Assembly: GCF_001183965.1 (NCBI RefSeq)
Contig: NZ_LFZV01000001.1
Coordinates: 1,549,112 to 1,613,111, forward strand
From: Bacillus sp. FJAT-27916
GTDB taxonomy: Bacteria > Bacillota > Bacilli > Bacillales > Pradoshiaceae
DNA: 64,000 nt
Direction of reading: 5' to 3'
Within the stretch, counting starts at the first letter, position 1; each line of letters starts with the position of its first letter. The notes beneath the pieces are model-generated. The model did not search any database. It was not told the DNA's origin and saw only the letters and a program-made list of their open reading frames with translations. Below, one piece after another: positions 45,914 through 55,931 of this stretch. A program made the translations under genes and the position numbers.

Positions 45914-46693
45914 ATGTGGGTCATCTTAATTTCCATCATGCTGCTGGGTACCGCAGCACTTATTGTGTATATGAATAGACTGGCGAAGAAGGACTTTTTG
46001 AATGTAGTGGAGCTGTCATTTGAGGATTTCCCGAGCAGTGAACGTATTAGTTTGTTTTTTATCTCTGATATTCATCGCAGGCTGATCAATGACGCCCTCA
46101 TTCAGTCTGCGTTCGGAAAGGTAGACTTTGTCTTGATTGGAGGAGATCTGACAGAGAGCGGGGTTCCTATCGAGCGGGTATATGAAAACCTGGTTAAGCT
46201 AAAGGAGCTGGGTCCGGTTTATTTTATATGGGGAAATAATGATTATGAAACAGATGTTCATGAACTGGATGCCCTTTTCGTCGATTTAGGAATTAAGGTT
46301 TTGACAGACGAGGGGGTTATTCTTGAGACGGAAGATGGCGGAAGGATCAATTTGCTTGGGGTTGACTTCTATGAGCCAGAAAAGCGGCAGGAAGGTCTTA
46401 AGAACGTCATGCTTGAGGCACAAGAGGGGACCTTTAGAATCCTGGCGAGCCATACACCTTCAATAGATAAAGAAATTCAAAAAGAGGACAGAATCAGGCT
46501 TGTTCTTAGCGGTCATACACATGGCGGGCAAATCAGGGTGTTTGGCTTTGGCCCATATCGTCATGGAGGCATTCATCACGTTGGCGAAACGACAGTGTTT
46601 ACGAGCAATGGCTACGGGACGAGCGGATTACCGCTGCGATTAGGCGCAAGACCTGAAGTGCATATCATTCATCTTTCACGGATGGACCAATAG
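45914..46693 (+). CDS. ypbG: Membrane-anchored metallophosphoesterase YpbG
   Basis: The 259-residue protein has an N-terminal anchor (about 2-20) and the calcineurin-like motifs SDIHR, GGDLTE, GNNDYE, SHTP and GHTHGGQIR. Such enzymes hydrolyse phosphoesters with two metals; the substrate is unknown. GGAGG precedes the ATG. Confidence 0.9.
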   Translation: MWVILISIMLLGTAALIVYMNRLAKKDFLNVVELSFEDFPSSERISLFFISDIHRRLINDALIQSAFGKVDFVLIGGDLTESGVPIERVYENLVKLKELGPVYFIWGNNDYETDVHELDALFVDLGIKVLTDEGVILETEDGGRINLLGVDFYEPEKRQEGLKNVMLEAQEGTFRILASHTPSIDKEIQKEDRIRLVLSGHTHGGQIRVFGFGPYRHGGIHHVGETTVFTSNGYGTSGLPLRLGARPEVHIIHLSRMDQ

Positions 46694-46772
46694 AATAAAG
46701 AGCAAACAAGGCACCTGTTTAGTCAATCCTCATATCATACAAGGGAGGATGTATTCACAGGAGGACTTGTTT

Positions 46773-47354
46773 ATGAAGCTGAAGAGAATAAACGCCAAGA
46801 ACGTCAAAGTCTTTGTTTCACAGGAGGAGTTAGAGGAAAAAGAAATGACTCCGATTAAATTGAAGATTCAGGTCCCTGACAGCCATCTCTTTTTTTATCG
46901 AATCGTAATCGAAGCGTTGGAAGAAATGGAATACTCCATTGACAGTAATATCCTAATGGATATTTATTCATATCCTGGTTACGGGATTTATATGATGATT
47001 CAAACAGAAGAGGACACAATCCTCAGCGAAAATGCCGAGATGGATAATACTTTGTCCATTCAATTTGTTGAACAGGATCATTTTATATTTGAATTTGCCG
47101 ATTTTGAAGATGTCGTGGAAGCCTGCAAGATCTTATATGGGAAATGGAAGGCGGAAGGTTACTTATATCATCTGGATTCCAGTTATTATTTAAAGATTGA
47201 GAATGTTATGGCGGCAGATATGGCATCAGTTGCCTCCATCCTTCTTGAATATGGGGAGCTGTCAACATTGACAGAGGAGCTTTTGCTGGAAAAGGGATTA
47301 AGGGTATACCATGATAATATTATTCCTATCATGATGGAATACTTTAATAATTAA
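46773..47354 (+). CDS. mecB: MecA-family adaptor protein MecB (YpbH)
   Basis: MecB is an adaptor that brings substrates to the ClpC ATPase. The 193-residue protein starts MKLKRINAKNVKVFVSQEEL as in YpbH and has the C-terminal domain (HFIFEFADFEDVVEACKILYGKWKAEGYLYHLDSSYYL). ATG 46773 follows AGGAGG. Its place before gudB distinguishes it from MecA. Confidence 0.9.
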   Translation: MKLKRINAKNVKVFVSQEELEEKEMTPIKLKIQVPDSHLFFYRIVIEALEEMEYSIDSNILMDIYSYPGYGIYMMIQTEEDTILSENAEMDNTLSIQFVEQDHFIFEFADFEDVVEACKILYGKWKAEGYLYHLDSSYYLKIENVMAADMASVASILLEYGELSTLTEELLLEKGLRVYHDNIIPIMMEYFNN

Positions 47355-47356
47355 AG

Positions 47357-47386
47357 ACCACTAAACCATTAGTGGTTCTTTTTTCG
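47357..47386 (+). terminator. Rho-independent terminator after mecB
   Basis: ACCACTAA pairs with TTAGTGGT around a short loop, followed by TCTTTTTT. Confidence 0.82.
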
Positions 47387-47706
47387 GAGTGAAAATGATT
47401 GTTGGTTTGATTTGGGAAGTATTGTTAGGATAAGGGAGACAGTCCTCTTGCACTTCCTGTGGTCATTTGAGTATACTGTAATTGAATGTGAATAGAGACA
47501 AGTCTGTATGTTCAAACTTTTAGTGCGATAAGGCCCTTTTTTTATATTTAGATAATTTAAAATTGGTAAATATGAAGATTGAAAGCCTTTGTTGCCGTGC
47601 TGGATTAGGATTATTTATTTGTTAATCCTTCCAGATGGTTATGGAGGTATAGATTTTGTCTGGATTAAACAAATAGATTACTATTCATCTCTAGGAGGTA
47701 CTAAGA
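47387..47706 (+). promoter_or_regulatory. Promoter and leader of gudB
   Basis: TTGCAC (47448-47453) and TATACT (47472-47477) are 18 bases apart and form a likely sigma-A promoter. The 230-base leader contains a hairpin-forming stretch near 47600-47636 (CTGGATTA ... TTAATCC ... CCAG). I see no known riboswitch. Confidence 0.5.
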
Positions 47707-48972
47707 ATGTCAGCCGACCACCAAACCAATGAAGACAGACTGGATGTATTGAAATCTACACAAACTGTCATCCATAAGGCATTGGATAAACTCGGATATC
47801 CAGAAGAAGTATATGAATTATTGAAAGAGCCGTTACGGATGCTTACCGTAAAGATACCGGTCAAAATGGATGATGGTTCAGTAAAGGTATTTACTGGCTT
47901 TCGTGCCCAGCATAATGATGCCATTGGACCGACAAAGGGCGGAATCAGGTTCCATCCGAATGTCACTGAAAAGGAGATTAAGGCTTTATCGATTTGGATG
48001 AGTTTAAAGTGCGGCATTGTGGACTTGCCGTATGGAGGGGCTAAAGGCGGCATTATTTGTGACCCTAGAAATATGTCCTTCCGTGAACTAGAAAGACTGA
48101 GCCGCGGGTATGTCCGTGCAATCAGCCAAGTGGTAGGACCGACAAAGGATATTCCTGCGCCGGATGTTTTTACGAATTCCCAAATTATGGCATGGATGAT
48201 GGATGAGTACAGCCGAATGGATGAATTTAATTCTCCAGGGTTTATTACAGGTAAGCCGTTAGTGCTAGGCGGGTCACATGGGCGTGAAACCGCTACCGCT
48301 AAGGGCGTAACGATATGTATACGAGAAGCAGCAAAGAAGCGGGGCATCGAACTAAAGGGAGCCAGGGTTGTTGTGCAAGGCTTCGGTAATGCCGGAAGCT
48401 TCTTGGCGAAATTTATGCATGACAGCGGGGCAAAGGTTATTGGTATTTCAGACGCGCATGGCGCGCTTCACGACCCTGAAGGATTGGATATTGATTATCT
48501 GCTTGATCGACGCGACAGCTTTGGTACAGTGACAAATCTGTTCCAAAATACGATTACGAATAAAGAATTGCTGGAGCTTGAATGTGATGTGCTTGTTCCA
48601 GCTGCGATAGAGAATCAAATCACAGATGAGAATGCCCATGAGATTAAAGCAAAGATTGTAGTAGAGGCAGCAAATGGGCCGACAACGCTTGAAGGGACAA
48701 AAATTCTGACTGAGCGTGGCATCTTGCTCGTTCCGGATGTCTTGGCATCTGCAGGAGGAGTAACGGTTTCCTATTTCGAATGGGTGCAGAATAATCAAGG
48801 CTATTATTGGACGGAAGAGGAAGTAGAGGAGAAACTGGAACGGGTCATGGTTCGCTCCTTTAATAGCATTTATGATACAGCGAATACGCGTAAGGTAGAT
48901 ATGAGATTGGCTGCCTATATGATCGGGGTTCGGAAAATGGCTGAAGCATCCCGTTTCAGAGGGTGGATTTAA
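47707..48972 (+). CDS. gudB: NAD-specific glutamate dehydrogenase
   Basis: GudB catabolises glutamate to 2-oxoglutarate and ammonia. The 421-residue protein closely follows B. subtilis Gud[28 protein letters not shown] with the catalytic Lys, [19 protein letters not shown] and [16 protein letters not shown]. The segment KEIKALSIW shows no repeated codons, so it lacks the 9-bp duplication that makes gudB cryptic in strain 168, and is expected active. AGGAGGT precedes the ATG. Confidence 0.95.
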   Translation: MSADHQTNEDRLDVLKSTQTVIHKALDKLGYPEEVYELLKEPLRMLTVKIPVKMDDGSVKVFTGFRAQHNDAIGPTKGGIRFHPNVTEKEIKALSIWMSLKCGIVDLPYGGAKGGIICDPRNMSFRELERLSRGYVRAISQVVGPTKDIPAPDVFTNSQIMAWMMDEYSRMDEFNSPGFITGKPLVLGGSHGRETATAKGVTICIREAAKKRGIELKGARVVVQGFGNAGSFLAKFMHDSGAKVIGISDAHGALHDPEGLDIDYLLDRRDSFGTVTNLFQNTITNKELLELECDVLVPAAIENQITDENAHEIKAKIVVEAANGPTTLEGTKILTERGILLVPDVLASAGGVTVSYFEWVQNNQGYYWTEEEVEEKLERVMVRSFNSIYDTANTRKVDMRLAAYMIGVRKMAEASRFRGWI

Positions 48973-48977
48973 TAGAA

Positions 48978-49023
48978 GATAAACCAGAAAAGTTTTCTGT
49001 CTAATGATGGAAAGCTTTTTTGT
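48978..49023 (+). terminator. Probable terminator after gudB
   Basis: An imperfect stem AAAAGTTTTC / GGAAAGCTTTT is followed by a T-run. Confidence 0.5.
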
Positions 49024-49135
49024 ATGCGTATTATGCGTTAATATAATAGAAGTGTTATTCTAATATGGCAATTAATACAACGGTCATGTTTATGGCATGC
49101 ACATACAGACAGTATAGATAGAGGAGGAGAAAGAG

Positions 49136-50110
49136 ATGGCATTTGAAGATGCAATTATCATCGGCGGTGGTCCGTGCGGCATGCAAGCGGCTATCAGCTT
49201 TCAAGAAATAGGGAAGAGCCCGCTGATCATTGAGAAGGGGAACATCGTGAATGCTATTTATCATTACCCTACCCATCAGACATTCTTTTCAACGAGTGAG
49301 AAGCTGGAAATTGGAGATGTTGCGTTTATTACGCAAAACCGCAAACCTGTTCGTCTACAGGCCTTAACTTATTATCGAGAGGTGGCTAAGCGGAAGGAGC
49401 TTCGGGTTAACACATTTGAACGGGTCCTTTCTGCCGTGAAAAGGGAAGATGGACTCTTCAAAGTAACTACGGAAAAAGGTGAATATGAAACTCCATATGT
49501 CATTCTGGCGACTGGGTATTATGACCAGCCGAATATGTTGGGTATACCTGGTGAGGAGCTTGATAAAGTTTACCATTATTTTAAGGAAGGGCATCCTTAT
49601 TATAATCAAGATGTCGTGGTCATCGGCGGGAAAAACTCAAGTATTGATGCAGCGATGGAGCTGGCAATGGCAGGCGCAAGAGTAACCGTTATTTACCGGG
49701 GATCTGTCTATTCATCTAGTATCAAACCATGGATTCTGCCTGAATTTGAGTCTCTTGTCCGTCATGGCAAGATTAAGATGGAATTTAATGCACAAGTTCA
49801 AGAAATAAAGCCTGAGTCTGTTATTTATGTGCAAGAAGGGAAATCATTTGAGATTAAGAATGATTTCGTGTTTGCGATGATTGGCTATCACCCAGATTTT
49901 AATTTTTTAAGAGAATGCGGAATCCAGTACGATGAGGAAAGCGGCAAGCCTGTTATCGACGTGGAAACAATGGAGACGAACGTGGAGAATCTATATATTG
50001 CCGGCGTTATTGCGGCAGGAAGAAACGCGAATGAGATTTTCATTGAGAACGGTCGTTTTCACGGGGGGCAAATTGCGCGATCCATAGCAGAGAAAGAACA
50101 GAAGCAGTAA
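49136..50110 (+). CDS. ypdA: Bacillithiol disulfide reductase YpdA (Bdr)
   Basis: YpdA reduces oxidised bacillithiol with NADPH. The 324-residue flavoprotein has the FAD loop IIGGGPCGMQAA with the conserved Cys at 14, then ILATGYYDQPNM, the NADPH loop VVIGGKNSSIDAAME and a C-terminal FAD segment NLYIAGVIAAGRNANEIFIENG. AGGAGG precedes the ATG. It lies between gudB and ansA. Confidence 0.92.
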   Translation: MAFEDAIIIGGGPCGMQAAISFQEIGKSPLIIEKGNIVNAIYHYPTHQTFFSTSEKLEIGDVAFITQNRKPVRLQALTYYREVAKRKELRVNTFERVLSAVKREDGLFKVTTEKGEYETPYVILATGYYDQPNMLGIPGEELDKVYHYFKEGHPYYNQDVVVIGGKNSSIDAAMELAMAGARVTVIYRGSVYSSSIKPWILPEFESLVRHGKIKMEFNAQVQEIKPESVIYVQEGKSFEIKNDFVFAMIGYHPDFNFLRECGIQYDEESGKPVIDVETMETNVENLYIAGVIAAGRNANEIFIENGRFHGGQIARSIAEKEQKQ

Positions 50111-50142
50111 ATAAAATGGATGATTGTGATAGAGGTGTAAGA

Positions 50143-51111
50143 ATGAAGAAGATATCATTAATTACGACTGGCGGAACCATTGCCAGTAAAGAAATGTCAA
50201 AGGGATTGCTGGACTCTGGTGTTCTGAGCGGTGATGAACTCGCTTCGCTGTGTCAATTACCGGACGGATTTGAAATTAAGGTCATTGACTTGTTCCAGAA
50301 GCCTTCTATGCATATTAATTTTGATCGAATGACAGCTATTAAAGAGGCGATTGAAACAGAGCTTGCAGATAAGAGTGTAGCAGGGGTCGTTGTTACCCAT
50401 GGGACAGACTCGCTTGAAGAAACCGCCTATTTTCTTGATTTAACAACCAATGATCCTCGCCCAATTGTGGTCACAGGATCTCAGCGCTCACCGCAAGATG
50501 TTGGTACAGATGTCTATTCCAATCTCCGCAACTCCATTTTCGTTGCCGCGAATGAAATGCTTCATGATGTGGGAGTGCTTGTAGTATTTAATGAACGTAT
50601 ATACTCTGCGAGATATGTCAAGAAGGTCCACGCCTCCAATCTACAAGGGTTTGAATCCTTTGGGTATGGATACCTGGGCATTATTGATAATGATGTAGTC
50701 AGTGTGTACCAAAAGCCGATTTATCATGAATCATATGAGGTTTTGGGGAATAAGATTCCAAGGGTAGAGATTATTAAATGCTATACCGGATCGGATGGAT
50801 TATTCATCGATGCAGCCGTACATAATGGTGTTCAAGGAATCGTTCTTGAAGGGGTCGGAAGAGGACAAGTAACTCCTTATATGGTTGATTCCATCCAAAA
50901 GGCTTTAGACCAAGGTGTGAAGGTGGTCATGACAACAAGTGCAGAGGAGGGCAAGGTATATCCGGCATACGGATATGTAGGAAGTGCCCATGATTTGCGA
51001 ACGAGAGGGGTCATTCTCGGGGAGGACTATGATAGTAAGAAGGCACGAATCAAGCTGGCCGTCTTATTAGCAAATGGAAAGAAAAATATTGAGCAGGCCT
51101 TTCAACTGTGA
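50143..51111 (+). CDS. ansA: L-asparaginase
   Basis: The enzyme hydrolyses asparagine to aspartate and ammonia. The 322-residue protein has the two catalytic motifs, ITTGGTIAS near 6-14 and VVTHGTDSLEETAYFLDL near 85-102, and FGYGYLG near the subunit contact. AGAGGTG points to ATG 50143. With gudB nearby it fits nitrogen catabolism, but the genes have separate upstream gaps. B. subtilis also has ansA as a main asparaginase, so the exact orthology is not sure. Confidence 0.88.
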   Translation: MKKISLITTGGTIASKEMSKGLLDSGVLSGDELASLCQLPDGFEIKVIDLFQKPSMHINFDRMTAIKEAIETELADKSVAGVVVTHGTDSLEETAYFLDLTTNDPRPIVVTGSQRSPQDVGTDVYSNLRNSIFVAANEMLHDVGVLVVFNERIYSARYVKKVHASNLQGFESFGYGYLGIIDNDVVSVYQKPIYHESYEVLGNKIPRVEIIKCYTGSDGLFIDAAVHNGVQGIVLEGVGRGQVTPYMVDSIQKALDQGVKVVMTTSAEEGKVYPAYGYVGSAHDLRTRGVILGEDYDSKKARIKLAVLLANGKKNIEQAFQL

Positions 51112-51201
51112 CTTTAGCCGTAAATACAGCACGAATTGGATGTATTTTTATCATGTACATGGTAGGATAGATGGTAAGTATGGGAGAGGAAGGAGTATGC
51201 C

Positions 51202-51876
51202 ATGTTAAATATATTAACCGCAGGGGTTGCTCCTGGTTTAGCCCTGCTTATCTATTTCTATTTAAAAGACCAATATAATACAGAGCCGATATCGGTTGTG
51301 TTAAAAGCATTTGTATATGGAGCATTGATTGTTATTCCAGTCATGTTCTTTCAATATGTTCTCGATGCAGAAGGCTTGCTTCAGGCTACATGGGCTGATT
51401 CCTTTTTAGCCAAGGGTTTTTTGGAGGAAACGCTGAAATGGGGAATCTTCCTCCTGCTCATTTTCGGTCATGTTGAATTTGATGAACCATATGATGGAAT
51501 TGTCTATGGGGTGGCCATTTCTCTTGGATTTGCAACATTTGAAAATATTCTCTATTTGTTCTCAAATGGGGTTGAATATGCATGGGGCAGAGCTTTATTC
51601 CCGGTGTCTAGTCACGGGCTGTTCGGGGTAATCATGGGCTTTTATTTCGGGAAGGCCAAATTTTCAAAAGAAAAGCGCTTGAAATATATGGTAATTGCCC
51701 TTGTCGTTCCATTCCTGCTGCATGGATTATTTAATTATATTCTCATGATAGAGGTTAATTGGTATGTTTACTTGATTCCTTTTATGTTCTTCCTTTGGGG
51801 ACTTGGATTATGGAAGGTGAAAAAAGCCCGTATCCTAACGGAGAAGGCCTTTAAGCAATCCTTTGAAACGTTATAA
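51202..51876 (+). CDS. prsW: Intramembrane protease PrsW
   Basis: PrsW makes the first cut in the anti-sigma factor RsiW. The 224-residue protein has about seven membrane spans and the glutamate motifs FLEETLKWGIFL near 73 and EFDEPYDGIVYGVAISLGFATFENILYL near 93-120, plus SHGLFGVIMGFY. GGAGAGGAAGGAG precedes the ATG. It lies before sleB as in B. subtilis. Confidence 0.92.
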   Translation: MLNILTAGVAPGLALLIYFYLKDQYNTEPISVVLKAFVYGALIVIPVMFFQYVLDAEGLLQATWADSFLAKGFLEETLKWGIFLLLIFGHVEFDEPYDGIVYGVAISLGFATFENILYLFSNGVEYAWGRALFPVSSHGLFGVIMGFYFGKAKFSKEKRLKYMVIALVVPFLLHGLFNYILMIEVNWYVYLIPFMFFLWGLGLWKVKKARILTEKAFKQSFETL

Positions 51877-51883
51877 TTGTCAC

Positions 51884-51920
51884 TAACTCTTCATTCATTC
51901 TTGAATGGAGAGTTTTTTGT
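51884..51920 (+). terminator. Rho-independent terminator after prsW
   Basis: AACTCTTCATTC pairs with GAATGGAGAGTT around ATTCTT, followed by TTTT. Confidence 0.85.
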
Positions 51921-51999
51921 AGTTGGCGGCTTTTGCATATTTTATCTGAGATTGTAAAAACTACCCTTACTGTCATTACTATTTCAGGAGGGCATACGT

Positions 52000-52866
52000 A
52001 TGAAAGGCTTAGCAAGAAAATCATTTTCCTGCCTATTGATTGGCGTTATTCTCACATTGCTGCCAATCTATAACCAAGATGTATCCGCATTCTCGAACCA
52101 GGTCATTCAAAAGGGGGCGACCGGTGATGATGTAGTCGAGCTGCAGGCGCGTTTGCAGAATATCGGCTATTATCATGGCCAAATAGACGGGGTGTTTGGC
52201 TGGGGCACCTATTGGGCGCTCCGCAACTTCCAGGAAAGCTATGGGTTGCCGATTGATGGCCTGGCTGGAAGTGCGACAAAGCAGAAATTGTCTAATGTAT
52301 CAAATTTCAATAAGACATGGGTTCATCAGCAAATTAATTCAGGCAATACCTTCACGTACTATCAAGGGATGCCGCTTGAGCATCAGGTCAAAAAATCTAC
52401 ATCAGGTACAACGTCTGCGACAAATAAGCCCGCAACGAACAAAAACACAACTGCTGGAACGGCCACAACCACTTCCACGAGCGGGACAGCGGCGAATATC
52501 CCATCAGGATTTTCTGAAAGTGATATTAATTTAATGGCTAATGCCGTCTATGGAGAATCTCGTGGAGAGCCATATGAAGGACAAGTCGCTGTAGCAGCTG
52601 TCATCTTAAACCGCGTTCAAAGCGCCTCGTTCCCGAATACCGTATCAGGTGTTATCTTCCAGCCGGGGGCATTTACTGCCGTGTCAGATGGACAGATTTG
52701 GCTGACACCTAATGAACAGGCTAAGCAAGCCGTCATGGATGCAATGAACGGATGGGATCCAACAGGTGAGGCGGAATATTACTTTAATCCAGAAACGGCG
52801 ACAAGCGCCTGGATATGGACAAGACCGCAAATAAAACAAATCGGCAAGCATATTTTCTGCCGCTAG
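52000..52866 (+). CDS. sleB: Spore cortex-lytic enzyme SleB
   Basis: SleB is a lytic transglycosylase that degrades cortex peptidoglycan at germination. The 288-residue protein has a signal peptide (about 1-30), a peptidoglycan-binding domain (GATGDDVVELQARLQNIGYYHGQIDGVFGWGTYWALRNFQ, about 38-80), a Thr/Ser-rich linker (about 130-168) and the hydrolase domain with NAVYGESRGEPYEGQVAVAAVILNRV, the Glu being catalytic. AGGAGGG precedes the ATG. It forms an operon with ypeB. Confidence 0.94.
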   Translation: MKGLARKSFSCLLIGVILTLLPIYNQDVSAFSNQVIQKGATGDDVVELQARLQNIGYYHGQIDGVFGWGTYWALRNFQESYGLPIDGLAGSATKQKLSNVSNFNKTWVHQQINSGNTFTYYQGMPLEHQVKKSTSGTTSATNKPATNKNTTAGTATTTSTSGTAANIPSGFSESDINLMANAVYGESRGEPYEGQVAVAAVILNRVQSASFPNTVSGVIFQPGAFTAVSDGQIWLTPNEQAKQAVMDAMNGWDPTGEAEYYFNPETATSAWIWTRPQIKQIGKHIFCR

Positions 52867-52877
52867 AGGTGAGTAAA

Positions 52878-54233
52878 TTGATTAGAAATGTACTTATCGG
52901 AGTATTGGCCATTGGCCTAGCTGGTACAGCCTATTGGGGCTATACGGAAAGGCAAGAGAAGAACGCTATTTTAATTCATGCAGAGAATAATTATCAGCGT
53001 GCCTTTAATGACCTTGCCTATGAAATGGATGTATTGAATGACAAGATTGGGACAACACTTGCGATGAATTCGCGCACATCCCTGTCACCGGCTCTCGTGG
53101 ATGTGTGGAGAATCACGAATACGGCCCATGGCAGTGTTGGACAGCTGCCGCTAACATTAATGCCATTTAATGAGACTGAGGCTTTCTTGACCAAAATCGG
53201 GGATTTCGCCTATAAAACCTCGGTGCGCGATCTGGATAAATCTCCCCTGACAGATGAGGAATATAAGACGCTTGAGCGTCTGTATGCTAATTCAACAGAG
53301 ATTCAACAGGAGCTGCGGAAGGTCCAAGGAGAAATTATGAACAATAACCTAAAGTGGACTGACGTAGAGACGGTGCTTGCTCAGGCTGAAGGGGATGAAC
53401 CTCAGGACAATCTCGTCATTGATGGCTTGAAGACGATTGAGAATAATGTGAAGTCCTACGGACAGAAAGAGGATTATGGTACTACCTTCACATCCTCTGC
53501 TAAGAAAATCACCTATGAACACTTAACTGATGCAGCCATAACACGCAAGGAAGCAATCAAACATGCGAAGGAATATGCCAATGTAAAGGATGCAAAATCG
53601 ATTAAGGTAACGGAGAATAAAGACGGATCTAATTATGGTTTCTATCATGTGAGCATGAAGGTCGCCGATACTGGTGAGAATGTTGATGTGGATTTAACGA
53701 AAAAGGGCGGATATCCTATCTACATCATTAATGACCGCTCAGTGGGCGAAGCAACAATCAGTCTGAATGATGGGTACAAGAAAGCGAAAAGCTATCTTGA
53801 AAAAATGGGCTACAAAAACTTAGGCTTGTTTGAAAGTACGCAATATCAAAATGTCGGTGTTTATACCTTTGTGACTGAGCTAAATACCGTGCCGGTATAT
53901 GCAGAGGCAATCAAAATCAAGGTAGGCTTGGATGATGGCTCCATTGTCGGTCTTGTTGCAGAGGATTACCTGCAAAATCATAAGGAACGGACGATTGGCA
54001 AACCGAAACTAAGCGAGGAAGAAGCGGCGAAAACCATCAGCTCGAAGGTGAAAATTCAAGATCAAAGGCTGGCCATGATCACCAATGACCTTTACGAGGA
54101 TGTCCTTTGCTATGAATTTATGGGCACAATCGGGAATGATACCTACCGGATTTATATTAATGCGGATACGGGTCAGGAGGAAAAAGTGGAGAAAATGCAT
54201 GAAGCCTCCAAGGTTTATAATAATGTGTCATAA
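52878..54233 (+). CDS. ypeB: Germination protein YpeB
   Basis: YpeB is needed to place and stabilise SleB in the spore. The 451-residue protein has an N-terminal membrane span (about 4-22), the conserved HAENNYQRAFNDL and SLSPALVDVWRITNTAHGSVGQLPLTLMPFNETE, and C-terminal PepSY-type repeats. TTG 52878 follows AGAGGTG by 7 bases and gives a start like the family; the longer open frame (52815) overlaps sleB. Confidence 0.93.
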   Translation: MIRNVLIGVLAIGLAGTAYWGYTERQEKNAILIHAENNYQRAFNDLAYEMDVLNDKIGTTLAMNSRTSLSPALVDVWRITNTAHGSVGQLPLTLMPFNETEAFLTKIGDFAYKTSVRDLDKSPLTDEEYKTLERLYANSTEIQQELRKVQGEIMNNNLKWTDVETVLAQAEGDEPQDNLVIDGLKTIENNVKSYGQKEDYGTTFTSSAKKITYEHLTDAAITRKEAIKHAKEYANVKDAKSIKVTENKDGSNYGFYHVSMKVADTGENVDVDLTKKGGYPIYIINDRSVGEATISLNDGYKKAKSYLEKMGYKNLGLFESTQYQNVGVYTFVTELNTVPVYAEAIKIKVGLDDGSIVGLVAEDYLQNHKERTIGKPKLSEEEAAKTISSKVKIQDQRLAMITNDLYEDVLCYEFMGTIGNDTYRIYINADTGQEEKVEKMHEASKVYNNVS

Positions 54234-54242
54234 GTGAAGAGC

Positions 54243-54272
54243 AAAGAAAAGCCGGATGAATCATCATCCGGT
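54243..54272 (+). terminator. ypeB terminator hairpin, left copy (target-site duplication)
   Basis: CCGGATGA pairs with TCATCCGG. The 22 bases at 54251-54272 are repeated at 56032-56053; the T-run now lies only after the right copy, because the IS was inserted directly after the hairpin. Confidence 0.88.
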
Positions 54273-54274
54273 CA

Positions 54275-54317
54275 GACTGTAGACAAAATCCATTTAGGGT
54301 TTGGTCTACAGTTTTTT
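54275..54317 (+). terminator. Hairpin terminator in the IS left end
   Basis: ACTGTAGAC pairs with GTCTACAGT around an 18-19-base loop, followed by T7. It would block transcription into the element. Confidence 0.7.
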
Positions 54318-54349
54318 TGTGCCCTCGCACTCCATATGGACATGAAATT

Positions 54350-54473
54350 TATTTTCGGCAGAATGGACTCAGCGAACCGTGGGGGAGCTGCTTTCGCCAG
54401 CTCGCCTTCGGCAAGAGCTGTCATCAGCCTGCCTCCTTCTCCCACAGGAGTCTCGCCCATTCTGCCGAAAATA
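54350..54473. repeat. 124-bp imperfect palindrome inside the IS
   Basis: TATTTTCGGCAGAATGG (54350-54366) and CCATTCTGCCGAAAATA (54457-54473) are a perfect 17-bp inverted repeat; inner segments (GACTC...GAGTC, GTGGGGGAG...CTCCCAC type) also pair. The style recalls the long GC-rich hairpin repeats scattered in Bacillaceae genomes, though I cannot confirm the family. Confidence 0.8.
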
Positions 54474-54570
54474 GGAGCCTATCCTTCATGATTAAACGTT
54501 TTGGAAACAAACAGTATTTACCGAATTTATTATAATAAAGTTAACGATACTTGCTGAAGGTGATGATGAG

Positions 54571-55931
54571 ATGTTAACCAAACATACCCCTAAAAACCGC
54601 GAACAATTAGAAATGATTACTTTGGACCAACTCGTACCCGAGAATCATTTGGTGCGGAAAGTCGAAGCTGCGATTGACTTTTCCTTCATTTACTCACTGG
54701 TCGAGGATGCTTATTCGGCTGAGCGAGGTCGCCCTAGCATTGATCCTATTGTCCTCATCAAAATGACCTTCATCTAGTACATGTTTGGCATCCGGTCCAT
54801 GCGCAAAACCATCGAAGAGATTGAGACCAACCTGGCCTATCGCTGGTTTCTTGGATTTGGTTTTCATGATAAGGTGCCCCATTTCTCAACCTTCGGTAAA
54901 AATTATGAACGCCGATTCAAAGATACGGATCTTTTTGAACAGATTTTCTTTCAGATTCTGAATCAAGCTGCGGATAAAAAACTAATCCGTCCTGAACATG
55001 TATTTATTGATTCTACTCATGTGAAAGCGAGCGCCAACAAACGTAAGTTTGAGAAGAAGGTTGTGCGCAAGGAAACAAAAGCCTATCAAGAACGATTGAA
55101 TCTGGAAATCAACCGTGACCGTGACGAACATGGAAAAAAACCAATTCCTCCCGATAAATTCAAAAAGGAAGAGAGGAAAGAAATCAAGGAGAGTACGACC
55201 GATCCTGATAGTGGGTACTATGTCAAAGATGAGCGAACCAAGCAGTTTGCTTATTCGTTACACGCAGCCTCCGACCGCAACGGATTGTCTTGGGAACGAT
55301 TGTGCCCCCCGGAAACGTTCATGACAGCACGATGTTTGAACCCTTGATGGAGAAGGTCATGGAGAATACCGGAAAACCAAGCGCTGTGGCCGCTGATGCT
55401 GGATATAAGACTCCCGCCATTGCTCAATACCTGTTGGAAAACTAAATTCGCCCAGCTTTACCCTATACACGTCCCAAATCAAAAGAAGGTCTCATGAAAA
55501 AGACCGAATTTGTCTATGATGTACATTACGACTGCTATCTTTGTCCGGGAGGACAAGAACTACCATATCGTACGACTACGAAAGAAGGCTATCGGCAATA
55601 TCTTTCCAATCCCCTTCATTGTAAGGAATGTCCGCTTCTATCTGTCTGCACCCAAAGTAAAAACCATCAGAAGCTGATTCAGCGCCATGTTTGGGAGGAA
55701 CACTTAGAGGAAGCCGACCATCTCCGTCATACGGAAAAGAACAAAATCATCTACGCAAGACGCAAAGAATCAATTGAACGGGTCTTTGCCGATGCAAAGG
55801 AAAAGCATGGAATGCGGTGGACAACCCTTAGGGGAATTGAAAAATTGTCCATGCAGGCGATGCTTACTTTTGCTGCAATGAACCTAAAGAAGATGGCCAA
55901 TTGGCTATGGAAAACGCCAAAAATGGCCTAA
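54571..55931 (+). pseudogene. IS1182-type transposase, broken by two nonsense codons and a frameshift
   Basis: The N-terminal part (54571-54777) begins LTKHTPKNREQLEMITLDQLVPENHLVRK, typical of IS1182 transposases, and ends at TAG where the family has Gln before YMFGIRSMRKTIEEIE. The same frame then runs to 55347, but near 55280 one T is missing, so the DDE part GTIV...GNVHDSTMFEP shifts frame. A TAA at 55443-55445 replaces a Lys codon (YLLEN-stop-IRPALPY). The C-terminal part with CPGGQELPYRT and CKECPLLSVC runs to 55931. The protein cannot be made whole. Confidence 0.92.

Noticed and set aside
47941-48030. Cryptic gudB with internal duplication as in B. subtilis 168
   Set aside because: The KEIKALSIW region has no tandem 9-bp repeat; the gene is whole.
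51934-51981. Sigma-G promoter before sleB
   Set aside because: The best -10-like sequence, CATTACTA, would start transcription inside the ribosome site; other pairs had poor -10 elements.
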